This document shows, one piece after another, positions 16,489 to 24,858 of a stretch of DNA of 64,000 nt. The DNA is from Streptomyces inusitatus (GTDB lineage Bacteria > Actinomycetota > Actinomycetes > Streptomycetales > Streptomycetaceae). A program made the translations under genes and the position numbers. Position 1 is the first letter of the stretch. Each line of letters starts with the position of its first letter. The stretch spans positions 34,380 to 98,379 of the forward strand of contig NZ_BMWG01000028.1 in NCBI RefSeq assembly GCF_014651115.1. The letters run 5' to 3'. Under the pieces are notes generated by a model. It was not told where the DNA came from. It did not search any database and saw only the letters and a program-made list of their open reading frames with translations.

Positions 16489-18396
16489 ATGGACATCGGC
16501 ACGCAGGGCGCACCGGCCCCCGCCGACCTCGCCTGGGTGCGCGGCGTGGACGCGTACACCATGGGGGCCTACCCCCAGGCGGAGGACGAGTTCCGGACCG
16601 CCGTACAGCTCGATCCCGGCATGGCCGACGGCTGGCTGGGGCTGCACGCGCTGCGCGTCGACACCTCCAACGCGCTGCTGCGGATGTACCGCGCCCGCGA
16701 GCGCTTCGGCGAGCAGCGCTCCCGCCACCGGCGCACCCTCAACTCCTGGTACTGGCTCGGCTGGTGGGTCCAGCCGGTCCTGGAGACCCCGCGCGATCTG
16801 CTGCTCGCGCACGCCTCCCACTGGCTCGACGGCCGCCATGTGCCCGATCTGGACCGGGCGCTGGCCGGGCTGCCGCCCGTGGACGCCGACCCCCAGGTGC
16901 GTTTTCTGCACGCCTGCCGCGCCTATCTCGTCAAGGATTGGGAGGAGTTGGTGCGCCACACCGAACCCCTGGTCGGCGACGCACTGCTGGGCATCGAGGC
17001 CGGTCTCTTCGGCGGCATGGCCCGGGTGCGGCTGGAGATGTACGGACAGGCCGAGCCGCTGCTGTCGGCGGCCCTGATGCGCTGCCGCAGCGAACAGCCC
17101 CAGCGCAAGGAGCTGCGCTACTGGCTGGCGCGGGCCCATGAGGGCACCGGCCGCAGCGCCGCCGCCCTTCCGCTCTACCGCGCGGTGCACCGCGTCGACC
17201 CCGCCTTCATGGACACCTCGGCCCGGCTGACGGCGATCGCCGAGTACGACGGGATCGACGGCTACGACGAGTCGGCCGGGCTCGCCGTCTCCCTCGCCGG
17301 ATTCGGGCCCGAACCCCTCCAGGAGCGGGCGACCGAGGCGGTGGAGACCGAGGGGACCGTCCCGGCCGAGGCGCGCCCCGGGCCCGACCAGCAGAGCCAG
17401 CTCCCCGGCGCGACCCCGCCCGGGCCGCCGTCCGAGGCGATCAGAGGACGGACCCAGGGCTCGGGGCCGGGCTCCCCCACCCTGCTGCCCTCGGGCCCCA
17501 CCGATCCCGCGCTGCTCGCCGAGGCACTGGCCGAGCTGGAGCGGATGGTCGGCCTTGATCCGGTGAAACGGCAGGTCAAGGCGCTCTCGGCACAGCTGGA
17601 GATGGCCCGGCTGCGGGCCGGTCAGGGGCTGCCGGTGCAGCCGCCGAAACGCCATTTCATCTTCTCCGGCCCCTCGGGCACCGGGAAGACCACCGTCGCC
17701 CGGATCCTCGGCAGGGTCTTCTACGCGCTCGGTCTGCTCGGCGGCGACCATCTGGTGGAGGCCCAGCGCTCGGACATGGTGGGCGAGTTCCTCGGCCAGA
17801 CGGCGGTGAAGGCCAATGAGCTGATCGACTCGGCACTCGGCGGCGTCCTCTTCGTGGACGAGGCCTACAGCCTGGCCAACTCCGGCTACACCAAGGGCGA
17901 CGCCTACGGCGACGAGGCCCTCCAGGTGCTGCTGAAGCGCGCCGAGGACAATCGCGACCACCTCGTGGTCATCCTGGCGGGCTACCCCGAGGGCATGGAC
18001 CGGCTGCTCGCCGCCAACCCCGGGCTCACCTCCCGCTTCACCACCCGGGTCGACTTCCCCTCGTACCGCCCGCTGGAGCTGACCGCGATCGGCGAGGTGC
18101 TGGCCGCCGAGAACGGCGATGTGTGGGACGAGGAGGCCGTGGACGAGCTGCGCTCCATCAGCGGCCATGTGGTCGACCAGAGCTGGATCGACGAGCTGGG
18201 CAACGGGCGCTTTCTGCGGACCCTGTACGAGAAGAGCTGCGCCTACCGCGATCTGCGGCTCTCCGGCTATCCGGGCACGCCCACCCGGGAGGATCTCGCC
18301 ACGCTGCGGCTGCCCGATCTGATGCAGGCGTACGGCGAGGTGCTCTCGGGCCGGGGCCCGCGCGACCGGGGGCCTCAGGAGCCCCCGGCCGGCTGA
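16489..18396 (+). CDS. CbxX/CfqX-type AAA ATPase with N-terminal TPR-like region (EccA-like)
   Basis: The 635-residue protein has an alpha-helical N-terminal half with TPR-like repeats (RGVDAYTMGAYPQAEDEFRT at its start), a Pro/Gly-rich linker (about residues 300-340), and a C-terminal AAA domain with Walker A GPSGTGKTT at about 394-402, Walker B GVLFVDEAY, and GDEALQVLLKRAEDNR. This is the layout of EccA of type VII secretion and of CbxX. No other ESX gene is in the window, so an ESX role is unproven. I start at ATG 16489 (GGGGGG 4 nt upstream); the ATG at 16360 lies inside a TACGAT that may be a -10. It converges with the PH-domain gene with a 12-bp gap. Confidence 0.85.
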   Translation: MDIGTQGAPAPADLAWVRGVDAYTMGAYPQAEDEFRTAVQLDPGMADGWLGLHALRVDTSNALLRMYRARERFGEQRSRHRRTLNSWYWLGWWVQPVLETPRDLLLAHASHWLDGRHVPDLDRALAGLPPVDADPQVRFLHACRAYLVKDWEELVRHTEPLVGDALLGIEAGLFGGMARVRLEMYGQAEPLLSAALMRCRSEQPQRKELRYWLARAHEGTGRSAAALPLYRAVHRVDPAFMDTSARLTAIAEYDGIDGYDESAGLAVSLAGFGPEPLQERATEAVETEGTVPAEARPGPDQQSQLPGATPPGPPSEAIRGRTQGSGPGSPTLLPSGPTDPALLAEALAELERMVGLDPVKRQVKALSAQLEMARLRAGQGLPVQPPKRHFIFSGPSGTGKTTVARILGRVFYALGLLGGDHLVEAQRSDMVGEFLGQTAVKANELIDSALGGVLFVDEAYSLANSGYTKGDAYGDEALQVLLKRAEDNRDHLVVILAGYPEGMDRLLAANPGLTSRFTTRVDFPSYRPLELTAIGEVLAAENGDVWDEEAVDELRSISGHVVDQSWIDELGNGRFLRTLYEKSCAYRDLRLSGYPGTPTREDLATLRLPDLMQAYGEVLSGRGPRDRGPQEPPAG

Positions 18397-18408
18397 GCGG
18401 GCTGAGCC

Positions 18409-18870
18409 CTAGGAAGCGGAGTGGCCCGCGCGCTCGTCGACGAGCGCGCGCAGGGCGCGGGCGTCGGTGATGGCCTGTTCTCTGGCGACGCCGGGCTGGA
18501 TGCCGAGGACCGGCAGGCTGGTGCCGTCGCTCAGATCGAGGAAGACCCAGGGGTCGCCCGGGCGGAGGTTGACCCGGACGATCTCCGCCCACTCCAGCCG
18601 GCGGACCCCGGTGATGTTGGTGATCGTGACACCCCGGTCGTCGGCGACCACCTTGGGCCTGCTGAGCAGGAGGAGCACCCCGAGGAAGAGCAGGCCGGTG
18701 AAGACGAAGCTGATCCGCTCCCCCGTGTTCAGCCGTTCCAGCGTGAGACCGACGAAGGCGACGACGGCGAACATCGCCACACCCATGGTCAGCAGGATGA
18801 CTCGGGTACGGGTGGGACGGAAGGTCACCGGGAGGGTGGCGTTCCGGGTGGCGGGGCTGCTGCTGGACAT
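18409..18870 (-). CDS. PH domain-containing membrane protein
   Basis: The 153-residue protein has two hydrophobic segments (VILLTMGVAMFAVVAFVGLT and ISFVFTGLLFLGVLLLLS) followed by a bacterial PH-like domain (RPKVVADDRGVTITNITGVR, LEWAEIVRVNLRPGDPWVFL). This is the layout of the small actinobacterial PH-domain membrane proteins of unknown function. The ATG at 18870 has GAGG 12 nt upstream. It follows hisG by 14 bp and probably rides on the same transcript. Its role is not known. Confidence 0.85.
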   Translation of the reverse strand: MSSSSPATRNATLPVTFRPTRTRVILLTMGVAMFAVVAFVGLTLERLNTGERISFVFTGLLFLGVLLLLSRPKVVADDRGVTITNITGVRRLEWAEIVRVNLRPGDPWVFLDLSDGTSLPVLGIQPGVAREQAITDARALRALVDERAGHSAS

Positions 18871-18884
18871 GGTGTCGGTGATCC

Positions 18885-19733
18885 TCAGAGCCGGCAGGCG
18901 TGGATGGCGGTGGTGAGGATGGCCCGCGCGCCCAGCTCGTACAGATCGTCCATGATCCGCTGCGCCTCCTTGGCGGCGACCATGGAGCGGACGGCGACCC
19001 ATCCCTCGTGGTGCAGGGGGGAGATCGTCGGCGATTCGAGGCCCGGGGTGAGGGCGACGGCCTGTTCGAGGTGCTCGACGCGGCAGTCGTAATCCATCAT
19101 CACGTAGGAGCGGGCGACCAGGACGCCCTGGAGGCGGCGGAGGAACTGCCGCACCTTGGGGTCCTCGGTGTCGGCCCCGGTACGGCGGATGACCACGGCC
19201 TCGGAGGTCATGATCGGCTCGCCGATGACTTCGAGGCCCGCGTTGCGCAGCGAGGTCCCGGTCTCGACCACATCGGCGATGATCTGGGCGACGCCCAGTT
19301 CGATCGCGGTCTCGACCGCTCCGTCGAGGTGGACCACGGAGGCGTCGATGGCGTTGTCGGCGAGGTGCTGGGCGACGATGCCCTCGTAGGAGGTGGCGAC
19401 GGTCATGCCGCCGAAGTCCTCGACGCCCTTGGCCGTGCCTGGCCTGGTGGCGTAGCGGAAGGTGGAGCGGGCGAAGCCGAGCTGGAGGATCTCCTCGGCG
19501 CCCGCCCCGGAGTCGAGCAGCAGATCGCGGCCGGTGATGCCGATGTCCAGACGGCCGGTGCTGACGTAGATCGCGATGTCGCGGGGGCGGAGGTAGAAGA
19601 ACTCGACCTCGTTCTCCGGGTCGACCAGGACCAGCTCCTTGGACTCCTTGCGCTGCTGGTAGCCGGCCTCATGGAGCATCGCCGACGCAGGTCCGGACAG
19701 TGAACCCTTGTTGGGAATGGCGATGCGCAGCAT
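18885..19733 (-). CDS. hisG: ATP phosphoribosyltransferase, long form (HisG-L)
   Basis: HisG condenses ATP with PRPP to N1-(5-phosphoribosyl)-ATP, the first step of histidine synthesis and the feedback-controlled one. The 282 residues include the catalytic domains (MLRIAIPNKGSLSGPASAML, STGRLDIGITGRDLLLD) and a C-terminal regulatory ACT-like domain (about residues 210-282), so it is the long, hexameric, histidine-sensitive form that needs no HisZ. It lies 68 bp downstream of hisE, at the end of the riboflavin operon, and may be read from the riboswitch-controlled promoter. Confidence 0.96.
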   Translation of the reverse strand: MLRIAIPNKGSLSGPASAMLHEAGYQQRKESKELVLVDPENEVEFFYLRPRDIAIYVSTGRLDIGITGRDLLLDSGAGAEEILQLGFARSTFRYATRPGTAKGVEDFGGMTVATSYEGIVAQHLADNAIDASVVHLDGAVETAIELGVAQIIADVVETGTSLRNAGLEVIGEPIMTSEAVVIRRTGADTEDPKVRQFLRRLQGVLVARSYVMMDYDCRVEHLEQAVALTPGLESPTISPLHHEGWVAVRSMVAAKEAQRIMDDLYELGARAILTTAIHACRL

Positions 19734-19801
19734 GAGGTCGGCTTCCTTACGTAGGCAGGCAGGCGGGTGGAGGGAGCGGGCGGGCCGGTGGATCAGAGGT
19801 G

Positions 19802-20074
19802 TCAGAGGTGGGCGTAGACGTCGTCGAGGGAGATCCCGCGCGCCACCATCATCACCTGGACGTGGTAGAGCAGCTGCGAGATCTCCTCGGCGGCGGCTTC
19901 CTTGCCCTCGTACTCGGCGGCCATCCAGACTTCGGCGGCCTCCTCGACGACCTTCTTGCCGATGGCATGGACGCCCTTCTCCACCAGCTCGGCGGTGCGG
20001 GACGTGGCCGGGTCGCCGTTCTCCGCCTTGAGCCGCAGCTCGGCGAAGAGTTCTTCGAAGGTTTTGTTCGCCAT
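19802..20074 (-). CDS. hisE: Phosphoribosyl-ATP pyrophosphatase
   Basis: HisE hydrolyses phosphoribosyl-ATP to phosphoribosyl-AMP, the second step of histidine synthesis. The 90-residue all-helical protein shows the MazG/HisE metal-binding helices GKKVVEEAAEVWMAA and EEISQLLYHVQVMM. It begins at an ATG, MANKTFEELFAELRLK. It lies 34 bp downstream of ribH and upstream of hisG on the same strand. HisI, the next enzyme, is not in the window. Confidence 0.95.
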   Translation of the reverse strand: MANKTFEELFAELRLKAENGDPATSRTAELVEKGVHAIGKKVVEEAAEVWMAAEYEGKEAAAEEISQLLYHVQVMMVARGISLDDVYAHL

Positions 20075-20108
20075 GATGGTCTCAGGGTACGGGGTACGGG
20101 CGGCCGGT

Positions 20109-20594
20109 TCAGCGCCAGGGTTCGCTGACCGAGCGCAGGGTGGCGGCGGTGGCCACGGCGGCGGTGACCGCTTCGTGACCCTTGTCCTCGGTCGACCCTT
20201 CGATCCCCGCCCGGGCGAGCGCCTGCTCCTCCGTGTCGCAGGTGAGCACGCCGAAGCCGATGGGGACGCCGGTGTCCACCGAGACCTGGGTCAGGCCCTG
20301 GGTGACGCCCTGGCACACGTACTCGAAGTGCGGGGTGCCGCCCCGGATGACGACGCCGAGTGCGACGATCGCGTCGTAGCCCCGGCCCGCGAGCACCTTG
20401 GCGACCACGGGGAGTTCGAAGCTGCCGGGGACCCTCAGCAGGGTCGGTTCGTCGATGCCCAGCTCGCCCAGGGCGCGCAGGGCCCCGTCGACGAGCCCGT
20501 CCATGATCTTCTCGTGCCAGAGGGCCGCGATGACGGCGACACGGAGGTCGCCGACGTTGCGTACGGACAGTTCGGGTGCGCCCTTGCCACTCAA
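20109..20594 (-). CDS. ribH: 6,7-dimethyl-8-ribityllumazine synthase
   Basis: RibH condenses 5-amino-6-ribitylamino-uracil with 3,4-dihydroxy-2-butanone-4-phosphate to give lumazine, the substrate of riboflavin synthase. The 161 residues show the family core VAVIAALWHEKI, VPGSFELPVVAK, ALGVVIRGGTPHFEYVC and GFGVLTCDTEEQA, and length is typical. The start is TTG at 20594, with GAGGAG 5 nt upstream; no in-frame ATG or GTG fits better. It is fourth or fifth in the ribD-ribE-ribM-ribBA-ribH order and is separated from ribBA by 91 bp that contain a tandem repeat. Confidence 0.96.
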   Translation of the reverse strand: MSGKGAPELSVRNVGDLRVAVIAALWHEKIMDGLVDGALRALGELGIDEPTLLRVPGSFELPVVAKVLAGRGYDAIVALGVVIRGGTPHFEYVCQGVTQGLTQVSVDTGVPIGFGVLTCDTEEQALARAGIEGSTEDKGHEAVTAAVATAATLRSVSEPWR

Positions 20595-20608
20595 CGCTTC
20601 TCCTCAGA

Positions 20609-20635
20609 GTTCTCGTGGTTCTCGTGGTTCTCGTG
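20609..20635. repeat. Tandem repeat GTTCTCGTG x3 between ribBA and ribH
   Basis: Three perfect 9-bp copies (20609-20617, 20618-20626, 20627-20635) lie directly upstream of the ribH Shine-Dalgarno on the minus strand, where the unit reads CACGAGAAC. No hairpin or known motif is obvious. Confidence 0.95.
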
Positions 20636-20685
20636 TGCGTTCGGTGGTGATGCTCGTGATGCTGGTGGTTCCCGGTGGTTGTCTT

Positions 20686-22035
20686 CTACTGATTTCCGCA
20701 GGCGGACCCGGTGGACGCGTCGAGCCCGGGCAGATCGTGGCCCATCCGGTCGCGCTTGGTGCGCAGATAGCGGAGATTGTGTTCGCCGGCCTGGACGGGC
20801 ATCGGCTCCCGGCCGTGGACGGTGAGGCCGTACCGCACCAGGGCGGTGATCTTGTCGGGGTTGTTGGTCATCAGCCGTACGCTCCGCACGCCGAGGTCGG
20901 CGAGGATCTGCGCGCCCGCCGCGTAGTCGCGGGCGTCGGCGGGCAGTCCGAGTTCCAGGTTGGCGTCGAGGGTGTCGCGCCCGCGCTCCTGGAGTTCGTA
21001 CGCGCGGAGCTTGGGCAGCAGCCCGATGCCCCGGCCCTCGTGGCCGCGGAGATAGACCACGACGCCGCGGCCGGCCTCGGTGATCCGGTCCATGGAGGCG
21101 TGCAGCTGGGGGCCGCAGTCGCAGCGCAGCGAGTGGAAGATGTCGCCGGTCAGGCACTCGGAGTGGACACGGACGAGGAGGTTCTCGCCGTCGCCGATGT
21201 CGCCGTGGACGAGGGCGACGTGCTCGACGCCGTCGATGGTGGAGCGGTAGCCGTAGGCGGTGAACCGGCCGAAGGAGGTCGGCAGGTCGACGGCGGCCTC
21301 GCGCTGGACGGTGGGCTCGGTGGCGAGCCGGTGGGCGACGAGATCCTCGATGGAGATGATCGTCAGTCCGTGCTTGCGGGCGAAGGGGACCAGCTCGGGC
21401 AGGCGCAGCATGACGCCGTCCTCGCCCGCGATCTCCACGATGGCCCCGGCGGGGCGCAGTCCCGCGAGCCGGGCGAGGTCGACGGCCGCCTCGGTGTGGC
21501 CGTTGCGGACGAGGACGCCGCCCCGCTTGGCGCGGAGCGGGAAGACATGGCCGGGGCGTACGAAGTCGGCGGCCGACGCGGTGCCGCCGGCCAGCAGCTG
21601 GAGGGTGGTGGCGCGGTCGGCGGCGGAGATGCCGGTGGTGACGCCGTGGGCGGCGGACGCGTCGACGGAGACGGTGAAGGCCGTCTGCATGGACTCGGTG
21701 TTGCGCTCCACCATCTGGGGGAGTTCGAGCCGGTTCAGCTCGTCGCTCTCCATGGGGGCGCAGATCAGCCCGCGGCACTCGCTCATCATGAAGGCGACGA
21801 CCTCGGGGGTGGCCTTCTCGGCGGCGATGACGAGGTCGCCCTCGTTCTCTCGGCTCTCGTCGTCCACGACCACGACGGGACGGCCCTCGGCGATGTCACG
21901 GATGGCCTGTTCGACCGGGTCGAGGGCGAAGTCCTCGCGGTTGTCGGTCGAGTACCAGGTGGGGGCCGGCTCCTGGGCCGGGCGCGGCGGAAGGGGGGTG
22001 GCGGGTGCCGTCGATTCCAGTGGGAGGGAGGTCAT
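20686..22035 (-). CDS. ribBA: Bifunctional 3,4-DHBP synthase / GTP cyclohydrolase II
   Basis: The 449-residue protein joins an N-terminal 3,4-dihydroxy-2-butanone-4-phosphate synthase (VVVDDESRENEGDLVIAAEK, with the acidic metal ligands; RAKRGGVLVRNGHTEAAVDL) to a C-terminal GTP cyclohydrolase II, which has the zinc-binding CLTGDIFHSLRCDCG and the GTP-binding RGHEGRGIGLLPKL. It supplies both precursors of lumazine from ribulose-5-phosphate and GTP. The ATG at 22033-22035 overlaps the ribM stop in an ATGA, a sign of translational coupling. Confidence 0.97.
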   Translation of the reverse strand: MTSLPLESTAPATPLPPRPAQEPAPTWYSTDNREDFALDPVEQAIRDIAEGRPVVVVDDESRENEGDLVIAAEKATPEVVAFMMSECRGLICAPMESDELNRLELPQMVERNTESMQTAFTVSVDASAAHGVTTGISAADRATTLQLLAGGTASAADFVRPGHVFPLRAKRGGVLVRNGHTEAAVDLARLAGLRPAGAIVEIAGEDGVMLRLPELVPFARKHGLTIISIEDLVAHRLATEPTVQREAAVDLPTSFGRFTAYGYRSTIDGVEHVALVHGDIGDGENLLVRVHSECLTGDIFHSLRCDCGPQLHASMDRITEAGRGVVVYLRGHEGRGIGLLPKLRAYELQERGRDTLDANLELGLPADARDYAAGAQILADLGVRSVRLMTNNPDKITALVRYGLTVHGREPMPVQAGEHNLRYLRTKRDRMGHDLPGLDASTGSACGNQ

Positions 22036-22676
22036 GCCGGGGCTCCTTTCAGAACCGGGGTGCGGGAGCGCAGCCACCAGTCGCGCATGCCCCACAGGAC
22101 GAGCGCGAAGTAGATGACGTAGACCAGTCCGGAGAAGGCGAGGCCGCTGCTGAAGGCGAGCGGTACGCCGACGATGTCGACCAGGAGCCAGGCGAACCAG
22201 AACTCGATCAGGCCGCGGGCCTGGGCGACCATGGCGACGAGGGTGCCGACGAAGATGTACGCGTCGGCCCAGGGGCTCCAGGACAGCGAGGGGTAGAGGG
22301 TGAAGAGGCCGCCGACGGCGAGGGTGCCGAGGACCGCTCCGCCGATGAGCAGCCCGCGCTCCTTCCAGGTGGCGAAGCGGACGGCGATGGAGCCGTCCTG
22401 GGCCTGCCGGCTGCCCCGGGACCACTGCCGCCAGCCCCAGAGCGCGACGAGGATGACGAGGAACTGCTTGCCGACTCCGCCGCTCAGCTCGGCGGAGGCG
22501 TAGGCGGCGACCAGGACGACGCCGGAGAGCAGCTGGGCGGGCCAGGTCCAGATCGAGCGCCGCCAGCCGAGCGCCAGGGCGGCCAGACCGATCGTGTTGC
22601 CGATCATGTCGGACCATTTGATGTCCTGGCCGAAGGCGGTGAAGGCGACGGAGTTCAGGGTGGACAGGGCGCTCAT
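22032..22676 (-). CDS. ribM: PnuC-like transporter, RibM riboflavin transporter
   Basis: The 214-residue membrane protein has about seven hydrophobic segments and the PnuC/RibM family layout, with WPAQLLSGVVLVAAYASAEL and IYVIYF-like C-terminal helices (VYVIYFALVLWGMRDWWL). PnuC relatives in riboflavin operons, RibM in Streptomyces and Corynebacterium, import riboflavin rather than nicotinamide riboside, and its position between ribE and ribBA under an FMN riboswitch favours that role. Its start overlaps the ribE stop and its stop overlaps the ribBA start, both as ATGA. Confidence 0.88.
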   Translation of the reverse strand: MSALSTLNSVAFTAFGQDIKWSDMIGNTIGLAALALGWRRSIWTWPAQLLSGVVLVAAYASAELSGGVGKQFLVILVALWGWRQWSRGSRQAQDGSIAVRFATWKERGLLIGGAVLGTLAVGGLFTLYPSLSWSPWADAYIFVGTLVAMVAQARGLIEFWFAWLLVDIVGVPLAFSSGLAFSGLVYVIYFALVLWGMRDWWLRSRTPVLKGAPA

Positions 22677-23281
22677 GGCGCGATCCCCTCGATTCGGGGT
22701 CCGAGCAGTCGTTCGACGTACTTGGCGATGATGTCGACCTCGATGTTGACCGGGTCGCCCTTGCCCTTGAGGCCGAGGGTGGTCAGCGCGAGGGTGGTGG
22801 GGATGAGGCTCACGGTGAAGTGGTCGGAGCCCGCTTCCACGACGGTGAGGCTGACCCCGTCGACGGTGATGGAGCCCTTCTCGACGACATGGCGGGAGAG
22901 GGCGGCCGGGAGGGCGATCTTGACGATCTCCCAGTTCTCCGACGGGGTGCGGTCGAGGATGGAGCCGGTGGCGTCGACGTGCCCCTGGACGATGTGCCCG
23001 CCGAGGCGTCCGCCGACCGGTGTGGGCCGCTCCAGATTGACCCGGGAGCCGGGGGTGAGGGCTCCGAGGCTGGAGCGGCTCAGGGTCTCGGCCATCACAT
23101 CGGCGGTGAACTCCCCGCCGCCGGTCTCGACCACGGTGAGGCAGACGCCGTTGACGGCGATGGAGTCGCCGTGTTTCGCGCCGTCGGTGACCACGGGGCC
23201 GCGCAGACGGAAGCGGGACGCGTCGCCGAGGTCCTCGACGGCGGTGACCTCACCCAGTTCTTCGACGATTCCGGTGAACAC
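22673..23281 (-). CDS. ribE: Riboflavin synthase, alpha chain
   Basis: This enzyme dismutates two lumazines to riboflavin plus the pyrimidine precursor. The 202 residues carry the expected internal duplication: an N-terminal lumazine-binding repeat starting MFTGIVEELGEV and a second one, with IAVNGVCLTVVE and ITVDGVSLTVVE marking the equivalent positions. It starts with GTG at 23281, one base after the ribD stop at 23282. Some databases call this gene ribC. It ends overlapping ribM. Confidence 0.97.
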   Translation of the reverse strand: MFTGIVEELGEVTAVEDLGDASRFRLRGPVVTDGAKHGDSIAVNGVCLTVVETGGGEFTADVMAETLSRSSLGALTPGSRVNLERPTPVGGRLGGHIVQGHVDATGSILDRTPSENWEIVKIALPAALSRHVVEKGSITVDGVSLTVVEAGSDHFTVSLIPTTLALTTLGLKGKGDPVNIEVDIIAKYVERLLGPRIEGIAP

Positions 23282-24418
23282 TCAGCGCTCCTTGGGTGCG
23301 ATGACGGGGACGGCTGTTTCAGGGGTGCCGGGGGTGTCGGGGGTGTCGGGTACGGCGGTGATCCGGAGATCCGGGCCGATGCGTACGGTTTCCGTCGTTC
23401 TGAGCCGGAACGCTTCACCGATGGTGGAGATTCCGGCGTCGCCGAGGGCGGCGGGGCCCGCCCCGAGGAGTACGGGGGCGAGGTAGCCGACGATCTCGTC
23501 GACGGCTCCGGCGGCGACGAAGGCCCCCGCGAGGGTGGGGCCGCCCTCCAGGAGCACGGCGCGCACCCCCCGGGCGTACAACTCGTCCAGCAGGGCCTGG
23601 ACGGAGAGGCCGCCGCCGTCGCCGGGCGGGAGGCGGACGGTGTCCACCCCGGGCAGGGAGCCGGTGTCGGCGCGCTCGCCGACGGCGATCAGGGTCGGCG
23701 CGGCGCCGTCCAGGACGCGGGCCGTCGGCCGGATCACGGCATGGGTGTCGAGGACCACGCGCAGCGGCTGGCGCGCGCCGTCGACACCGCGCACGGCGAG
23801 GTGCGGATCGTCCGCGGCGAGGGTTCCGGAGCCGACCACGACCGCGTCGGCCTCGGCGCGGAGCCGGTGCACATCGGCGCGGGCCTCGGGCGAGGTGATC
23901 CAGCGGCTGGTGCGGTCCCGGGCGGCGATCCGGCCGTCGAGGGTGGCGGCGTACTTCCACCGGACATGGGGGCGGCGCAGGCGTACGGAGGTGAGCCAGG
24001 CCGCGTTGCCCGCCGCCGCCTCGGCCGCGAGCAGGCCGGACTCGACCCGGACGCCGGCCGCTCGCAGGGTGTCGGCTCCCCCGGTCGCCTGCGGGGTGGG
24101 GTCGCCCACCGCGTAGACGACCCGGTCGACGCCGGCCTCGATGAGCGCTCGCGTACAGGGGCCGGTGCGGCCGGTGTGGTCGCAGGGTTCGAGGGTGACG
24201 TACGCGGTGCCGCCCCGGGCGCTCGCGCCCGCCGCGGCGAGGGCGTGCACCTCGGCGTGCGGTCCGCCCGCGCGCTGGTGGTAGCCGATGCCGGTGATCT
24301 CTCCGGAGGCGTCGGCGATGACGCATCCCACGACCGGGTTGGGGCTGGTGAAGCCGAGTCCGCGGGCGGCGAGCGCGATGGCTCGGCGCATGGCGGCGGT
24401 GTCGGCTGCGGTGGCCAC
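23282..24418 (-). CDS. ribD: Bifunctional riboflavin deaminase/reductase RibD
   Basis: The 378-residue enzyme joins an N-terminal zinc deaminase and a C-terminal NADPH-dependent reductase that convert the GTP cyclohydrolase II product into 5-amino-6-ribitylamino-uracil phosphate. The deaminase zinc motif is visible as GGPHAEVHAL and VTLEPCDHTGRTGPC. The reductase includes PHVRWKYAATLDGRIA and VLLEGGPTLAGAF. I start at the GTG 24418 because AGGAGG lies 6 nt upstream. It is the first gene of the operon and carries an FMN riboswitch in its leader. Confidence 0.96.
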   Translation of the reverse strand: MATAADTAAMRRAIALAARGLGFTSPNPVVGCVIADASGEITGIGYHQRAGGPHAEVHALAAAGASARGGTAYVTLEPCDHTGRTGPCTRALIEAGVDRVVYAVGDPTPQATGGADTLRAAGVRVESGLLAAEAAAGNAAWLTSVRLRRPHVRWKYAATLDGRIAARDRTSRWITSPEARADVHRLRAEADAVVVGSGTLAADDPHLAVRGVDGARQPLRVVLDTHAVIRPTARVLDGAAPTLIAVGERADTGSLPGVDTVRLPPGDGGGLSVQALLDELYARGVRAVLLEGGPTLAGAFVAAGAVDEIVGYLAPVLLGAGPAALGDAGISTIGEAFRLRTTETVRIGPDLRITAVPDTPDTPGTPETAVPVIAPKER

Positions 24419-24578
24419 CGGGTCCTCCTGCCTCTTCGGGCACGGACTCCGGGGCCTGTCGATGACGACAGAGAGCGGGACGCCTGACACACAACAGCGC
24501 CGGGCCGTCGGAGGCACCGATCGCCACGGGGGCGATCAGCCGCCGATAACGGCCGGCGTGCCATGAAGGGCCGCCCGC

Positions 24579-24708
24579 CGCGCACTGCCTCCCATCCGGA
24601 CTTTAACCGTCGGTCCAGGAATTTCACCTGGTCAACCGGCCGCTGGATGCGGACGGGTCGCGGACTATAACCGCCGGTTCGGAATTTCACCGACCCCGGA
24701 GTGCGCTG
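24579..24708 (-). promoter_or_regulatory. FMN riboswitch (RFN element) of the rib operon
   Basis: Read on the minus strand, the element runs from GGGGTCGGTGAAATTCCG through ACCGGCGGTTATAGTCCGCGA, the variable arm, CAGGTGAAATTCCTGGACCG, ACGGTTAAAGTCCGGATGGG and AGGCAGTGCG. These are the diagnostic conserved blocks of the RFN element. FMN binding would lower expression of ribD and the genes after it. The 160-nt stretch between aptamer and ribD start contains a small hairpin (GATCGCC-cccgt-GGCGATC), but I cannot tell whether control is by termination or by ribosome-site masking. Confidence 0.95.
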
Positions 24709-24822
24709 CTGCTGATACAGGGCCAGTCTGCCACGGGACGATGTGGACCATGCGGGTGAAGCGTGTGGTCTGACTCACAGGCATCGGCCGACAGCCTCGC
24801 CCCTTGGCTTGATTTCCCCCTA

Positions 24823-24852
24823 TTGACCCCTCTGGTCTAGTCCTTTTACGCT
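24823..24852 (+). promoter_or_regulatory. Consensus-like promoter TTGACC-N18-TACGCT
   Basis: TTGACC (24823-24828) and TACGCT (24847-24852) are separated by 18 nt. The predicted start is about 24859. No gene follows on this strand for over 1.4 kb; instead a 16-bp perfect hairpin lies at 24883-24928. Confidence 0.6.
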
Positions 24853-24858
24853 CTGCGG

